DNA of 5,906 nucleotides, taken from assembly GCA_002437305.1 (NCBI GenBank), contig DJOW01000081.1:1-5906 (forward strand), given 5' to 3'. Positions 5,491 through 5,906 of the stretch are shown here, piece after piece (position 1 is the stretch's first letter; each line of letters begins with the position of its first letter). Source of the DNA: Bacteroidales bacterium UBA6428 (GTDB taxonomy: Bacteria; Bacteroidota; Bacteroidia; Bacteroidales; UBA932). The notes beneath the pieces were generated by a model. The model was not told where the DNA came from. It saw nothing but the letters and a program-made list of their open reading frames with translations, and made no database searches. A program made the position numbers and the translations under genes.

Positions 5491-5906
5491 ATGGAATCAG
5501 GAAAAGGTTATGTTTACATATTGACTAATCCGTCATTCCGTGAGGATTGGGTCAAGATAGGAAAGAGTTCGCGTCCTGTAGATGTCCGCTCGAAAGAACT
5601 AGACAACACAGCGGTTCCGCTGCCGTTTGAAGTTTACGCCACACTTTACACAAGCAAGTACAGCAAGGTTGAGAAGCAGATTCACAAACAGATAGATAGG
5701 TTGACAGACTTGAGGATCCGTCAGAACAGGGAGTTTTTCAACATCGCTCCGACTGTCGCTCTTGACATAATGCGTGATATGGCCGATCTTTTAGACGATG
5801 CGGAATTGGCCATTTATGTTGATGGCAAGCCTGTCATTTCGCAAAACAAAGAACAGGACAATGCCATCAAAAACGAAGAGGCGGAGAAAAAGAAGCGGAC
5901 AGCAAG
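5491..5906 (+). CDS. GIY-YIG nuclease family protein (T5orf172/MUG113-like), 3'-partial
   Basis: The frame opens at ATG 5491 and runs off the window end; 138 residues are visible. Seen: GYVYILTNP (6-14) and VKIGKS (21-26), the two strands that correspond to GIY and YIG. Then come R33 (position of the catalytic Arg), VEKQIH with E61 and H65, and REFFNI (80-85) with E81 in the place of the metal-binding Glu. This pattern is typical of the T5orf172/MUG113 branch, whose members occur in phages, mobile elements and near defence genes; most lack tested activity. From about residue 119 the chain becomes charged and Lys/Glu-rich (QNKEQDNAIKNEEAEKKKR), likely a linker to a second domain beyond the window, such as DUF4357 (inference). 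The ATG at 5477 is in another frame and stops soon. The leader is A-rich with no clear Shine-Dalgarno. Confidence 0.82.
   Translation, partial: MESGKGYVYILTNPSFREDWVKIGKSSRPVDVRSKELDNTAVPLPFEVYATLYTSKYSKVEKQIHKQIDRLTDLRIRQNREFFNIAPTVALDIMRDMADLLDDAELAIYVDGKPVISQNKEQDNAIKNEEAEKKKRTA

Overview
The window looks like a stretch of a Bacteroidales (Bacteroidota) chromosome. The signs are promoter boxes of the TTTG-N19-21-TAnnTTTG type, very short leaders with weak Shine-Dalgarno sequences, a G-x-C lipobox lipoprotein paired with a secreted beta-barrel-like protein ending in Phe, and roughly even base composition. The genus cannot be named from this sequence.

Layout. (1) 1-1844, plus strand: the tail of a defence-type operon. 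It holds the C-terminal 340 residues of a MukB/JetC-like SMC-family ATPase, whose start lies before the window. This overlaps by ATGA a 274-residue Toprim protein resembling the JetD/MksG nuclease. Together they look like the last two genes of a Wadjet-like (MksBEFG/JetABCD) anti-plasmid system, in a compact, divergent form. (2) 1851-2978: two housekeeping genes, a gamma-class carbonic anhydrase-family hexapeptide protein (minus) and D-aminoacyl-tRNA deacylase dtd (plus), transcribed divergently from a 147-base promoter region. (3) 3063-4811, minus strand: a two-gene operon of unknown function, a small lipoprotein followed 3 bases later by a 445-residue secreted, probably outer-membrane protein. 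Its promoter is a near-ideal Bacteroidota promoter with a run of eight G in the spacer, a possible slippage switch. (4) 4812-5490: a long non-coding stretch with degenerate tandem repeats of about 63-74 bases, two of which share the hairpin GTGTG-N10-CACAC. (5) 5491 to the window end, plus strand: the start of a GIY-YIG (T5orf172/MUG113-like) nuclease-family gene that runs off the edge.

The region therefore mixes core genes with accessory ones. The main points of interest are the compact Wadjet-like gene pair, the homopolymer inside the surface-protein promoter, and the unexplained repeats beside the GIY-YIG gene. No tRNA, rRNA, insertion sequence or intact CRISPR array was seen.
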